Below are positions 33,622-45,835 of a stretch of 64,000 nt of DNA, in pieces. How positions within the stretch are numbered: the stretch's first letter is position 1; the number at the start of each line of letters is the position of its first letter. A program made the translations under genes and the position numbers. The stretch spans positions 8,370,001-8,434,000 of the forward strand of contig JANTQA010000057.1 in the NCBI GenBank assembly GCA_027625915.1, given 5' to 3'. Under the pieces are notes generated by a model, which worked only from the letters and a program-made list of their open reading frames with translations, made no database searches and was not told where the DNA came from. This DNA comes from Anaeramoeba flamelloides. Lineage: Eukaryota; Metamonada; Anaeramoebidae.

Positions 33622-35580
33622 TATTTGGTATCAAGCAATATCAACTAACCAACAAAAGAATTAACCTCAAAAAAGTAAATGCATTATTTTTGTTAATAAT
33701 GTGGGCGCCTTTCGTTGACAAAGGAATTCACAAAATGGAATCTTTACTCAAATAAAAGTGTTTTAAGGCTATTTTTTTAATATCTCAAAGTATCCACATT
33801 TTTGAAAAGTATTTTTGAAAGTAAATTATTCAACTGTTTACATATTTCAAAAAAAAATAATTTATTTTTATTGTAGTTATTAATCACACTGTTTAACTGA
33901 TGAAATATTCAAAAAAAAAAAAACAAACAAAAACTGTTTAACCATTAATTTAACTTTTAAGTTTTGTTTATTTTTAAAAAAAAATCGAGTAAAAAACAAT
34001 TTTATTAAATTAATTAAAATTGTAAAAGGAGAAAAAACACTTTGCAAATTTCTTTCTTAATAACTATGAAATATTTTTTTTTCATTTTTATTTTTATTTT
34101 TAATTTTGTTTTTCTGAATTACAATTTATTCGTTGTTTTTTTTTCTTTTTCTAATTGTTTTTAATTTATATTTCAAAATCTTTTTTTTATTTATTTATTA
34201 ATTAATTATTTTTACTGCTTTTTGTATATTTTATAAAATAAATAAAAATCAGATTTTTTCCATCCAATCATTTTAAATTTTATTATAAAACTTTATTTTT
34301 ATTTTTTTTTTATTATTGTTGTAAAAAAATTATGAAATGCCAAAAAAATACCAAAAATTTTTATTCAACATATAAGTAAAAAAATCAATTTTGCCAATTT
34401 TTTTTGAAATTAATAAGAATTTAAATCAGGATTTGAAAATCTTTTAATAAATTTTGTTACTAACTTTCCCCTAATTATTGGGTACAGTTTAATTGATGAA
34501 ATGAAATATTTTCAATGTGTTAGAAACTTAATCTATTTGAAATAAATCTTCATTTTGTAGATCAAATAATTTTTTTTAAGGACTATTCGAATTTTAAGCT
34601 CTGCGAGGGTTGAAATAAAATACTATAAACAGAAAAAAATCTTTAAAAGACAATGGATTGAGGAAAAGTCAAAATATTGCAATTTTTGGAATTTTTGGGA
34701 TTTTTTAGATTTTTACTGGAAAATCATTTATTGATCCAAAACTTTTCGTATTTTCCTGAACAAAAGAAGTTAAAACTCAAAAGTGATTTTATTTGATATG
34801 AAGAAAATTTCACTCCACTTTCTTTTCAACTATATTTATACTCTCTGGCTACACTCTAACATACTTGAAAAGAAAGCGGAGTGACAGTTTCCTAATGAAA
34901 TTTTTTTCTTCAAAATTTGTTGAGAATAATTTGGATTTGATGAAGGAAATTTTTTTTTTCTCAAAATTTTCCAAAAAAACCTAATTTTTTCAAGTTAGCA
35001 AGATCCTTTAGATCAAGTTTCTTATAAGTCTATAAATATGTTAGTAGGTGGAAAAATAGTATTCACTAACTATAAAATTCAAATAATCCTTAAATTGGTT
35101 ATTTTTTTTTTTCTTTTTGGTTATGTTCATTTTTTTTTAAAGATTCAGAATTTTCAGATTTTTTTCTTTTTCATTTTTTTAGAGAAAGAAAAGTTGAAAA
35201 AAAAAAAAAAAAAAAGAGTTTTGATAATAGAAATAAATACCAAAAAAATGGAAACCATGTACTGCCTTTCCAATTTCATATATTGGTTTTAAAAAAAATT
35301 TTTTTATTTTTTTTTTATAAATATTAATTAAAAAAAAACCATGAATAACCTTTTCTATGATAACCCTTTCAAATTTGTGATTCAAACAATCATATGTTAA
35401 AGAGCATATATTTTTACAAACATGACACCGAATCAATAACAAACCAATTTCCCGAATATAGAATGTTACCCGCCCAACGTCCGCTCTGAACAAAGAACAA
35501 ACGATAGTGCATAATGCAAGGGTATTGGAATTAATACCATTAGTTTGGTATAATTATGTGAAAAAAATTTCTAGCTTTTT
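33622..35580. other. AT-rich spacer
   Basis: 3' flank of the 309-aa gene, then unassigned sequence. A minus-strand frame at 35179-35493 (FRADVGRVTFYIREIGLLLI, CHVCKNICSLTYDCLNHKFE) has two close Cys pairs but no family match. It may be a fragment of a mobile-element gene; I do not call it. Confidence 0.35.
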
Positions 35581-36820
35581 TAGAGGTTTTGATGATAACA
35601 TATATTATCTGATATTAACAATAAAATCACGATAGTATTAAAAAATTGCGATTAGTCCAACTTTATCGCGATATTCACATTATCACGAAAAAATGAAAAA
35701 TTATTTTTTTGAGATTACCTTAAAAAAAATCTCTTGACTTTTACAACATTTTGAGACTTTTATAACACTTTCCCCCTTTCATAATGTTTTAAAAGTGTTT
35801 ACAAGAGTTGTGAACTGTCTTCAATGGTTTGAAAGCTTTGAAAGACAGACAACTTTTATAAATTCCAAGAGTTTGTTTGTTCTGGAAAAAAAATATTTTT
35901 TTCTTTTCATTTTATTTTTTGAATAAAATATAGAATCTCAAACAAATTTTATGATCAAACTAATAATTACCCATTTCAATAATACACTTGAATATAAGAT
36001 AAATGTACTTTCTTACAATTGGGTTGTTACATTCATAATTTTAAATAGCCAAAAAAGTATAAATAATAATTTTCCTCCTTATTGGCAATCGGTCAAACAA
36101 TAACCTCTAAGCTCTAATTGTGTTTTCTGTCCAATAAAAAGATATGAAAAGAAGAAGAAAAAGAACAAGAAGACTACAAATCTAGAAAAAACCTTAATAA
36201 TTGGTGATCATTTGGCAAGGATGTTGTGAAAGCTTTTGAAAAGTTTACCCACCACTTTTAGCTTTCTGAGAATATTGGAAATCTTTTAACCCGAGAACAA
36301 ATTTTTTAAAGAACAGAGGAAAAGTTGGTTGTTTTAGAAGGCCTTTTATTCAAGAAAATTACCAAAACCATATTAACTGAAAAAATATTTATTTCTCTTT
36401 ATTTCTTATTTTTGTTGATCTTAAAGGATCTATAGGCTTGCCAACCAAATAAAATGAATACACAATAAAACCCTTTGATCTGATCCTTGTTTGAATAAAG
36501 TATCTTTTTTGTTGTTTTTTCAAAGAATAACTTTTTGGCCATTAATCTATTTTTTGATCAAAAACAATTTTTTTGTAAAAATATTTCTCAATTAGCCCAA
36601 AAAGCCATAAACTTTTGTATCACGATTACTTTTTAATCATGATATTTTTGCATTTATCGCGATTTGTTATATTATAGCGATTTTATAGAATATCGCGATT
36701 TGTTATATTATCGTGATAATATTAAATATCACGATTTTCTAAAATATCGCGATTTGATGGAAATTATCACGATTTTTATAACTTTATCGTGAATTAAGCA
36801 GGTTATCATCAAAACCACTA
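35581..36820. mobile_element. 1.24-kb foldback element with CGCGAT-rich arms
   Basis: Ends are inverted repeats TAGAGGTTTTGATGATAACA and GTTATCATCAAAACCACTA. Inside each end lie repeated A-T-C-[GA]-C-G-A-T boxes. At least eight lie in the right arm (36618-36795), spaced by TTTGTTATATTAT-like linkers, and about four in the left arm (35623-35690). Subterminal box arrays of this sort are typical transposase binding sites. No transposase frame is present, so the element is non-autonomous. The target duplication is not clear. Superfamily unassigned. Confidence 0.65.
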
Positions 36821-37444
36821 ATTGATAAAATGTGTTATACAGACGTGCCTTGATAATTTGAAAATTTTCTCAACCTTCTACAAATTCCACAACATACGAG
36901 CAGATAATGTAAGTCAGTATAATTAGATATTCAACACCCCCCCCCCCCCCATTTGGCATTTTAATATTTAAAAACACCGTTAACCAAGGAATAATATATC
37001 TTAGTTCTAATTACATTTTTTTTCTGAAAAATTATTAACCCCCGCTAATTCCCCACCTTTTATTACCTTCATTTCAAATAAAAACTATTATTTAATAATG
37101 AATCTTTAATCAAAAATTATTTTATAAGGTATTGCACATTTTAGGTTAGAAGATTCAATTTTCCATACCCTATTAAGATTTTTTTCAAATTTAATATCAA
37201 AAAAAAAAACATTTATTATTATTCTTTCATAACAAAGATTTGTTTTACAAAATATTCTCCATAGTTATAATAAAAATTATAAACTTCTTTTAAATTTGAA
37301 TATCATTTTTTAAGTATTAATGAATTATTTATCAATTTAAATTGAAAAAAATAGTTTTTTTTGATTTACAGTTAGGTTTTTTTTTTAATTTTTGAAAGAA
37401 ACTGATTTTTTTTAAAAAAAATCCGGTTTGTTTCAAATGGTAAA

Positions 37445-37545
37445 AAAAGTCACAGCTAGTTTTTCCACAATTTGAAAGAATTGAGTAAAATCATGATTTT
37501 TCTACATTCTTTTGAACACCAGAAAACCCAAACACTCTACAAAAA
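37445..37545. repeat. Hairpin repeat, third copy
   Basis: Arms TTTTTCCACAATTTGAAAGA and TTCTTTTGAACACCAGAAAA surround an AGTAAAATC-ATGATTTTTCTAC centre. It is a diverged relative of the hairpins at 3905-4330 and 4960-5145. Confidence 0.4.
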
Positions 37546-38584
37546 CGGTATTTAGGGCTTCAAGAATTCAAAATAATCAATGAAAAAAAAAATTAGTTTT
37601 ATTTGATTCTTTTCGATTGTGGAGAACCACCTATAAGTAGGTTTTAACATGGGAAATAAAAAGAAAAATTCAAAAATTTTATTTTAATTTAATAAATCAA
37701 AATAAAAAAAGTCACTTAACAAACACTTTTGTTGCTTTTTTTCTTTTTTTTATAAAAAAATAAAATTTCATAAATTTCGTGTTTATTTAAATACTTAAAA
37801 AAAACCCAGAATACTACTAATAGACCTTTTATACTTTTAAAAAAAAACCAAGCAATACACATATTTTTTGTCTGATTCTTGTAAACCTATGAAAACATGG
37901 GATGCCATCGTTGGTCTTTTCTTAATTTAAAAGAATTATGTATAATAAGAGATTTTATTCATTTTTTTTAGAATTTTGCAAAATATATAATTAAATATAC
38001 TTCAGAATATTCATCATTACTATTTTTTCTATCTTTCATTGGTATTTTATGTGTAGATCATTTCCAAAACCACTCTTAATTATCTATTAAAGTAATAACC
38101 CGAAGGTTAAATTAAACTAACCCCCCCCCTTCCATTTATCTGAAATTCTTTTCTTTCCAAAAAAAAAAAATTTTTTTTTGATCAAAGAGTTTTAAAAAAA
38201 TCAATAGTATTTACAACAATACTGTGATAACCCAAAGAAACCAAAATTTTATCATATATATATATATAACATTATGAATATATATAATTAATGAAAGGGA
38301 AAGGTTTTTTAGAGTATTATTTTTGTATGAATTTGTATTTTTTTTCTCTTTTTTCCTTTTCAGTAATACCACGAAAAATTTTCAAGTTTTTAAAGCCTTC
38401 CTGTTCCAATACAACATACAATACATTATACAAATATATACCTAATGCCAACTCAGTTTTGAAGGTAAAAGACAATGATATTTGGAGAAAGTTTAAAATT
38501 ATGAATTGAATTTCTTCAATTTTTTTGTAATTATATCTGTTTTTTATTATTTTTTCATTTTCCTCAAATACAAACCTTTTTTTT

Positions 38585-38660
38585 TTCTGAAGAGAATCAA
38601 TAATTACTATGCTATTAGTATATATTACAAAAGGGTCTTGAACACCACTAATTTCAAATC
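38585..38660 (+). repeat. Short dispersed repeat (pairs with 9720-9800)
   Basis: Reads AAGAGAATCAATAATTACTA then TGCTATTAGTATATATTAC, the reverse-complement match of 9735-9785. Conserved over about 70 bp in an AT-rich background. Confidence 0.4.
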
Positions 38661-38835
38661 AATTAGTCGAAAGCTAATCCGAATCTAATAATAGAAAACC
38701 ATGGTTAGGAATATTTATTTAAACAATATACCCCCCCCCCCAGGCTCACAATTTCAACCATTTACAAATTATCCTCAGAATTCCCACCTAGACAAGGCTT
38801 CTTGATTTCAAAAAAACAAAAAAAGAAACACTAAA

Positions 38836-39177
38836 ACAAAAAAAAAAATAAAAATAAAAAAAAAACTCTGCAATATGGATTTATCAAAGATAAGAAATTA
38901 TATGAAAAAGTTATTCTTAGAAAAAATACACAGAAACTCTTCAACATGACTAATCAAAATTATGAAATTTACTGCGCTTGTTGGGAATTTTTTATCAAAG
39001 CTCTTATGGTTAGAAAACTTAAGGTAATAAATAAAAAATAATAAAAATAAAGTGAAAACAAAAAATTTTTTAAATAATAAAAAATATATAAATTCGGGCA
39101 CCCAGTGCCCCACTCTGAGAGTCGTGGAATACCAATTATTAATCAAGAAATGTGGAATTTTTATCTATAATCGATAA
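38836..39177 (+). CDS. Possible exon pair of an unrecognised gene or gene remnant
   Basis: An open stretch 38871-39023 (QYGFIKDKKLYEKVILRKNT ... YCACWEFFIKALMVRKLK) ends at a good donor GTAATA. It joins in phase 0 to 39106-39177 (CPTLRVVEYQLLIKKCGIFI, stop TAA) after acceptor CACCCAG. There is no in-frame ATG before residue 26, so a start or upstream exon is missing. The opening QYGFIKDKKL is faintly like a reverse transcriptase block, making an element fragment an alternative. Base composition is less AT-extreme than the surroundings. Confidence 0.25.
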
Positions 39178-39250
39178 TCTTTCTATCGAGTTTTTGCTCC
39201 TCCTGTATTCAGGGCGTGGATAGTTTCTCATTGGTCATGAAACTGATAAA
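39085..39250. other. Structured, relatively GC-rich island
   Basis: Short perfect stems cluster here: GGGCAC-CCA-GTGCCC, ACTCT-G-AGAGT, CCTG-TATT-CAGG and GTTTC...GAAAC. The surroundings are almost pure A/T. Candidate structured RNA; the minus strand CCAATGAG-AAACTATCC recalls U4 snRNA's stem II region but the rest does not match, so no RNA family is assigned. Confidence 0.25.
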
Positions 39251-41199
39251 TTTATTTTTTATATATATTTTTATTATTTTTCTTCTTCTCTTTTTTTTAT
39301 TTGATTATTTTTCTTTAATTACTCCTTTCAATAAATAAATAAATAAATAAATAAATTATATCCGTTTTTTAAAATTATTTCAAATAATATTTATTAAAAG
39401 TGAAACTTACTATAAATCATCTTAAATTTTCTATTATTTAGAGATAATGAAATTTCTATCTAACCCTTTTTGAGATTCCTTTTTTAATAAGAAATATTAC
39501 GGAAACAAAAGTTATATTATATTATTACTGATTGCCACCCCCTTTATCATTTAATTCAAAAACCCTTTTTTAAAAAAAAAAAAAAAAGAAAAGAAACTGA
39601 CAATTTTAATATGTAATAGAGATTTACCAATTATTGATGGAATATCTTAAATGATTCAAAAAATAAGGAAAAAAAAACTTGATAGTTAATGGTCAATGAC
39701 TATGATAAAAATAGACAGTTTTCAGAGAAGTTCAAACCACCATTAAACTAAAATCATTTCAAAATTTTTGTGTTGGAAAATTGAATAAATAACATTAAGG
39801 TGTAGACAAAGTATAAAAAAACTTGTAGTAAAATTCTAAGCAAATTCAACAAAAAAAATTAAGGTAACTTTAAATTCTAAATTAAAAAGTAAAAATCTAA
39901 TTATTACAAGACCAAACCCACTTTTAAAACTATTTTCGGAAATGATTTTTGTAAGTACAAACTTTGATCCCTTTTTTTAATTTTCAAAAAGAATGAAATC
40001 CAAATTATTTCCTAATTTTTTCAAAAAAAAAATATATTTGACTAAGGATACATAAAACAAATTATCTAAGAAGGAAGTCTACAAAAAAAAAAAACTTTAA
40101 AAATCAAACTACCAACTTTTGAAATAACCCAGAATAAAAAAAACATTAAATATAAAAAAAAAAATTACAATCTAAATATTATTTTACACTTGAAAAAAAA
40201 AAATAATATCATGATTCAAAGAACAGTTCTTATTCAGTTTTAACTTTTTGTTGAAGGTAAAATTAGAGAAAAAAAAAACTACATAATTATATTAAAAAAA
40301 AAACCCAAAATACCCTTTTAAAATCTGGGAAAATCAACTAATAACCTAAAAAAATACTAGTTAATTTTATTATTCAGGTTGAATAATTAATAACCCAATA
40401 TTAATTTTTCCAATGTGCTGTTAATATCCCAAAGATTAAACTTAACAAAATATTTTCTTATTATTATTCTCAAATTTTTATCAAATCTTTCCAAAAAAAT
40501 AAAACAAATTCAAATTAATAAACTTTCAATAAAAAAAAAAAATAGATATTATCAAATAACTGATTTTAATGCAATTGTTCCTTTTTTCTGGTTTGGTATT
40601 TGAAAAAGAATATTACATAATCGTTTAAATTTCAATACATTTATATAAATATTTGTGTTTAAAAGAAATGATCACTTTTTTCTAGGACTTCAATCATTCA
40701 AAATTTGATTTATTTTTCTTATATTTTCAAAATAAGATTAAATTTTCATAGTTATATGTCCATACAAACTTTTATAAATCACTAAAAGTGAGATTGGATA
40801 AAAATCAAAACATTTTACAAAATATTAATTTTTCTTTTTCAAAATTGATCAAAAATCCATACAAAAAAGATCTTGTTTCTTTTTAATAAAAATTAATTAT
40901 TAAAAAAAGTAAGCTTTTAAAAATGATAACTCATTACTCTAAAGTTGATAAGTTAGTTTGACTTTTCAAGTTTAATTGTATACTTTTTTACATAATTACT
41001 CTATTACCCTTTATGAAAAAAAAACTAAATAAGAGATATTATTCCCTTTACAAAAATAAAAATTATACACTTTTAGATCCTACATAATTCTAAATAACAA
41101 TTTATCGACTTTTGAAGTCTATAAGACCCAAAAAAGAGTAAATCTAGGAATTGTCATTTTTTTTAAAAAAGTTTCCAAATTTAATTTTTGTATTACGTA
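39251..41199. other. AT-rich spacer upstream of SNU13
   Basis: Contains an AAAT/ATAA microsatellite near 39331-39356. No gene or repeat copy is recognised. Confidence 0.4.
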
Positions 41200-42041
41200 A
41201 TGAGCGAACAAAAAAAAAGAAAAAAAAATAAAAAATCCAAAAAACACGATAAGAAAAAAGAGAAAAAAGAAGAAATGGAAGTTGAAGAAAGAGAAGTTGA
41301 AAAAACTTTAAAAAAAAAAGACAAAAAGAAGAAAAATAAGAAAGTAAAAAAAGAAAAGAAAGAAAAGGCCCAGAAAAAAAAATCCAAAAAGAAACAGGAA
41401 AAATCAAAGACAAAAGAATCTAAAAAAGAAAAGAAAGAAAAGAAAGATAAAAAAAAAAAAGACAAGAAAGTAAAAAAAGAAAAAAAAAAAACCACAGAAA
41501 AAAAGAAACAAAACGACAATGGCGGATTTGATTTACGTGCGAAACCTCTTGCCAAAAACCAAACAAAAATTAAAATTCTTGATCTCATTTCTGAAGCAAA
41601 TTCCTACCAACTCGTAAGAAAAGGTTTGGATTTAACTTGTTTTATTTTTGAAAAGTTTTTTTTTTTTTTTTTTTATTTAATTTTATTTGGTTCGCTAATT
41701 TATTGTTTTTTTTTTTTTTTTTTTTTGTTCAAAATCCCATTATCCAAATTATAATAGGAGCAAATGAAGCAACAAAAATGTTAAACAGAAGCCAAGCCGA
41801 GTTTATTGTTATTTGTGCTGATGTTATCCCTCTTGAAATCCTTCTTCACTTACCACTTTTATGTGAAGATAAAAATATTCCATTTTGTTTCCTTCCTAGC
41901 TCTGTTGCACTTGGGAAATCATGTGGCCTCACACGTAGGATCACAGCATGTGCAGTAATTAAATCTGATAGAAACCCAATTCAAAGAAAAATTGATTCAA
42001 TAAAAGCCGAAATGGAACAAATGTTAATGCAACAAGACTAA
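41200..42041 (+). CDS. SNU13: SNU13 / NHP2L1 (15.5K) with long Lys-rich N-terminal extension
   Basis: Exons 41200-41623 and 41758-42041, joined in phase 1 (donor GTTTGG, acceptor AATAG) to make 235 residues; other eukaryotes have about 125-130. The start is the ATG of MSEQKKRKK; the two codons before it are not ATG. Residues about 109-235 are a full L7Ae/L30e RNA-binding domain: RAKPLAKNQTKIKILDLI, QLVRKGANEATKMLNRSQAE, ADVIPLEILLHLPLLCEDKN, then VALGKSCGLTRRITACAVI. SNU13 binds the kink-turn of U4 snRNA and of box C/D snoRNAs. RKGANEATK and the RxITAC ending favour SNU13 over ribosomal or telomerase relatives. The first 108 residues are Lys with Glu/Asp in tracts, probably an added nucleolar or RNA-binding tail. 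The intron is 134 bp and very T-rich. Confidence 0.95.
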
Positions 42042-42110
42042 TTCATTTCAACTTCTTTACATTTTCCTAAATATTCCAAATAAATTTCCTTAAGACAACC
42101 TAATTTTTTT

Positions 42111-42257
42111 TCATGTCTTGTTCCTTTCCTTTTCTTTTTCTTTTTCTTTATCTATTTTTTTTCTGGTTCCTTTTTCCTTTTCTTTTACCGACTCCTTTTC
42201 CTTTTCTCTCCTTTTGGCTTTTCCTGCTTTTTTTTTGGATGGAATTTTAATCACCAT
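42111..42257 (-). CDS. 48-aa Lys/Glu-rich small ORF
   Basis: Minus-strand ATG to TGA, 48 codons. It starts MVIKIPSKKKAGKAKRREKE and continues with KEKEKE repeats to KERNKT. It is convergent with SNU13, with 69 bp between the two stop codons. Synonymous AAA/AAG and GAA/GAG mixing resembles the KE tracts of the real proteins here, which argues against a simple chance purine run, though a duplicated or microsatellite-like purine tract is a live alternative. It could also be the first exon of something further left, but SNU13 occupies that side. Confidence 0.3.
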   Translation of the reverse strand: MVIKIPSKKKAGKAKRREKEKESVKEKEKGTRKKIDKEKEKEKERNKT

Positions 42258-42414
42258 TTGATTGAATAGATCTCTTTTTAAAATTATTTTGGTTTATTTT
42301 CAAAAATACAAAGATAAATTAATTCAAATTTATATTCTTTTGAACAAAAAATTCTCAAATGTATTTCCAAATACACCAAGCTATTCTAGAAATTTATTGA
42401 AATTTGCTTTATTT

Positions 42415-42604
42415 TTTTGTTACAGCCATTTTAAAAAAGTGAGTAACAAAAAGTTCTCAAAAGTGTTTTTCAAACAGCTTAAAAGAGTGTATCAACCAGT
42501 TTTATTGCCACATTTTCAAAACTTTTGCCACACACCTTTTTACGACAGCTTTGTGACAAAAAAAGTTTTAGAATTTTCATTGTTTTTCTAAGGCTGTGAC
42601 AAAA
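42415..42604. mobile_element. 190-bp inverted-repeat element
   Basis: Ends are TTTTGTTACAGCC and GGCTGTGACAAAA, near-perfect reverse complements. Internal repeats of the same box (GTAACAAAAAG, CAGCTTTGTGACAAA) suggest transposase-type sites. A 109-codon plus frame crosses it but shows no motif. Only one copy is seen in the window. Confidence 0.4.
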
Positions 42605-42963
42605 TTCTGTTAAAAAAGCCCAGAAAAATTTTTCAAAAAAACAATATTTGGATCATTTGTTAATAGAATTCTTCAGTTCTAATACCTTGTTTTATCGGGT
42701 TTTCATCTTTTATGGAAAACTAGTATCTAATTTGAAAGAATTGTTTTTTTATGTGCAAACAATGAAAGTAGTTTACTTGGCATCTTCAATTAATATTAAA
42801 ATAATAATTGGCGAATTCTAATATCTTTTTTTGATTTGTTGAATGGAATTTTGAATTTCAAATACAAGAAATCATTTGGATCCAAATAGTAATTAACCTT
42901 TTAGTTTTGGTTTTTCTTAAAATCATATTAAATAAAAAATGTTTACAATTTTTAACTTCTAAT

Positions 42964-43166
42964 TACAGCCAGTTCCACTTTTAAGACAACACTTTTGAAC
43001 AAAATTTAACACACACAAAAAAAAAAATCAAATTTAGGAACTAAATTCAAATTCTAGTAAAATAATTTAAGTAAAAAAAACTTCCAAAAAATGTGCTTTA
43101 ATTTGAGATTTTTTTGTAACTTAAATTCCATTGAAAGTTTGTGTTTTAAAAGTGGAACTTACTGTA
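42964..43166. mobile_element. Palindromic ~200-bp MITE, copy 2
   Basis: Begins TACAGCCAGTTCCACTTTTA and ends AAAAGTGGAACTTACTGTA; the halves are mostly self-complementary. Same family as the 9366 copy. Confidence 0.7.
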
Positions 43167-43619
43167 CTATACCTGAAAAAAAAGGCCAAATGGAAAAAAA
43201 TTGTTAAATCGATTCTAATTGTAAAAATGTAGTAAAAAGGATAAAATTTCAAATAATAATCAACTTATTTTTCAGTGATCAAGAAAGATATATGAAATTG
43301 AAATCTACTCAAATTAAATTAATATTCCTTGTTAAACTCTTAAACCCAATACTACTAGAATTAAAAAAGAACTCTAAACAAAAAATAAAAAAAATTCACT
43401 TTCTTCCTATATTAATAATTAAAATCAAATTTGGGATATAGAAAAGGTTTAAATTTCGGCTTCATTTGATACTTTAAAATCCATTTTAATTCTTTATTAA
43501 GTAATCGAATTTTTGAATTTGATTTTTGTTATAAAAAGATGGAAAAAAAAGTAAAAAATTATTAGAAAAATAGTATCATTTTTTTTTTATTTTGAAAGGG
43601 GGGAATTAATAGCCTGTTA

Positions 43620-43700
43620 CTTGATGTTTGGTTTTCCAGAATTCAAAAGAGTGGAGTAAAATCAAAAGATTTAAACAAATTATGTTAGATTCTGGTGTAG
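43620..43700. repeat. Hairpin repeat, fourth copy
   Basis: GGTTTTCCAGAATTCAAAAG followed by TGGAGTAAAATCAAAAGATT and a partial return arm AGATTCTGG. Best match of its first arm is the block at 3970-4000. Confidence 0.45.
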
Positions 43701-45835
43701 CTAGGTTCTCTACTACATCTGAGGAAACCTTTCAAAAAAGATAGGCACTCTACGGAACCACTCCACAACACTTTTTATTAGGTTTATTTCATAAATTAAA
43801 AAAAAAACATATGCACTTAACTACACTCTACAACGTTCTAAGGCATTTCCCTAATTTCGAAAATTTTTTATCGATATTCCAATGACGAATCATAATTTAC
43901 TTTATCATTAACCAATGGCAAGATAAATAATGAGTCTTTATTCTGAATAATATCAAAGATATTTTCTTCTTGTGATTGCTAATTTGAATTAATTCTTTAA
44001 TCCAAATTGTTAGTTTTTTTTTTTACAAAATGTCATTTTTTAAAACTCTTTTACGATCAAAATCGATTTGATATTTTTTTTCCAATTTAAAAATAATTTT
44101 TTTGAAAAAATTATGCTAAATTGAAAATAATTATCTTGGATTTGCCTTTTGAGCATAGAAAAAGAAAAACACTAATTTCTGAGAATAACAATAATATTTA
44201 AGAAAATTTAAAATATAATCTTGACACAGATATCATTTAATTTTGACTTGTATAAAATTTACTATTGATGTGGATTTTTAAAAAGTTGAATATGAGGATA
44301 AGAGTGCTCAGATTTCTTTTAAAAATACCAATAAAAAATAATATAAAAGACAATATTCAACCGATTTTCTAATAAATTTAGAGATCCCAAACTGTTTAAA
44401 CATTTAAAATTGTTAAATAAATCAAAAATTTTCTCTTTTTCATTTTTTTTTTGATTACGTGATAAGGAAAATTTTTAAAACTTTTTTTTTTTTTTTTTTT
44501 TTTTGTAATTTTAGATTATTAAATTTTAATTTATCTTTTTGAAAATTCAATTTTGTCCTTAAATTTTGATTAAAAAAATCAACATGAAAATGGAACGACT
44601 TTAAAAATTAAAAGATTGGTTAAGTAAATTTTCGATTTTTTTTATATATTATGAAAGTCAATTACTCAAATCTTGTGAGACAAAAACCATAAATCCAAAA
44701 TTTTCACCCTTTTTGAATAATTTCCAATAGGGTCAAAAAACAATATTATTATTCATTTGTGTATCTCATTATATTTAAAAACGAAGAAAAATTTTTTTTT
44801 TTGCATTTCTACCCCTTTTAAAAACAACCTTTAACACGCCGTTTTAAGTTGTATTACCTGATCTACTTTGTGAAGTATTAAAAAAAAAAAATATTCTTTG
44901 TTCCTATTATTGTATGATATTGCAAAGTTTTATTTTATTCTATTAAAAAAAATAATAAATTATTTTTAGTGATACAGCTATCTAATAAAAATAAACCAAC
45001 TTATCCATATTGGATTCAACCAATAGCATCTTTTTCTACCAAATAAAAAAGTAATAAAATTAGAGAAAGCATTAACTTCTAGTTTATTATATTCTACCCT
45101 AATAGAACACATTCTACTCCAATTTAAAATTAGTTTTTTGAGTTATCCTATAAAAGAAGGGAAGTGAGGATAAAAAATCTAAATATTTATCATTTTAAAC
45201 AGAACATTTTGCAAAATATTTTGAATTTAAACATATTTTTTTAAGAGATAATTATACTCAAAAAATGATTTAACTAAATGAAAATAAAAATAAAGAACAT
45301 ATTCCATGATTTATAGTATACCCCATAATTTTATCCACAGTCATATTCAAGATAATAAACATTTTCTATTAAGGATAATAAATTAATTGATAATTTTAGC
45401 ATTTGTAATTACTAAACAAGTTTCTAACTATAAAAAACTATAAGAAAAATATCTTATGATTTGAATAATTATTTTTGTTTCTTTATTTTGATTTATTTTT
45501 CAAAATTTATTATTTTTCGGTTAATCACAATCTATTGATCAAAATATTCTTTTTCTAATAATAAAATACATCTCAATTAGTTATAAAATTTAAAGTTTTA
45601 AATTAGTCAATCTTTTTATTTAGGATCTAGAGATTAATATAATTCGTATTATTTTAATTTCCATTTTTTTAAAAAAACAAAAATGCCCAATAATTAAAAA
45701 TTATTTTTAAATTTTCTTGGGAATTGGAAACAAAGATGATCAATTATTTTTGTACACATTTGAAATCATACTAGATATCAATTTCAAAGAAATTTTGCAG
45801 ATTGAAAATTATTAAAACGAGTTATTTTTTTTTTT

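Larger units (their letters stand above)
36821..38835. other. AT-rich spacer with poly-C tracts and a hairpin
   Basis: Contains poly-C runs at about 36937-36950, 38121-38129 and 38731-38741, a hairpin at 37445-37545, a TA run near 38258, and the short repeat at 38585-38660. No gene is called. Confidence 0.4.

Noticed and set aside
35179-35493. Cys-pair-containing minus frame as a zinc-binding protein
   Set aside because: Only one CxxC-like pair and a distant Cys; starts and ends in homopolymer; no family match.
41193-41588. 131-codon minus-strand Phe-rich frame
   Set aside because: Antisense of the SNU13 Lys-rich extension; no independent signal.
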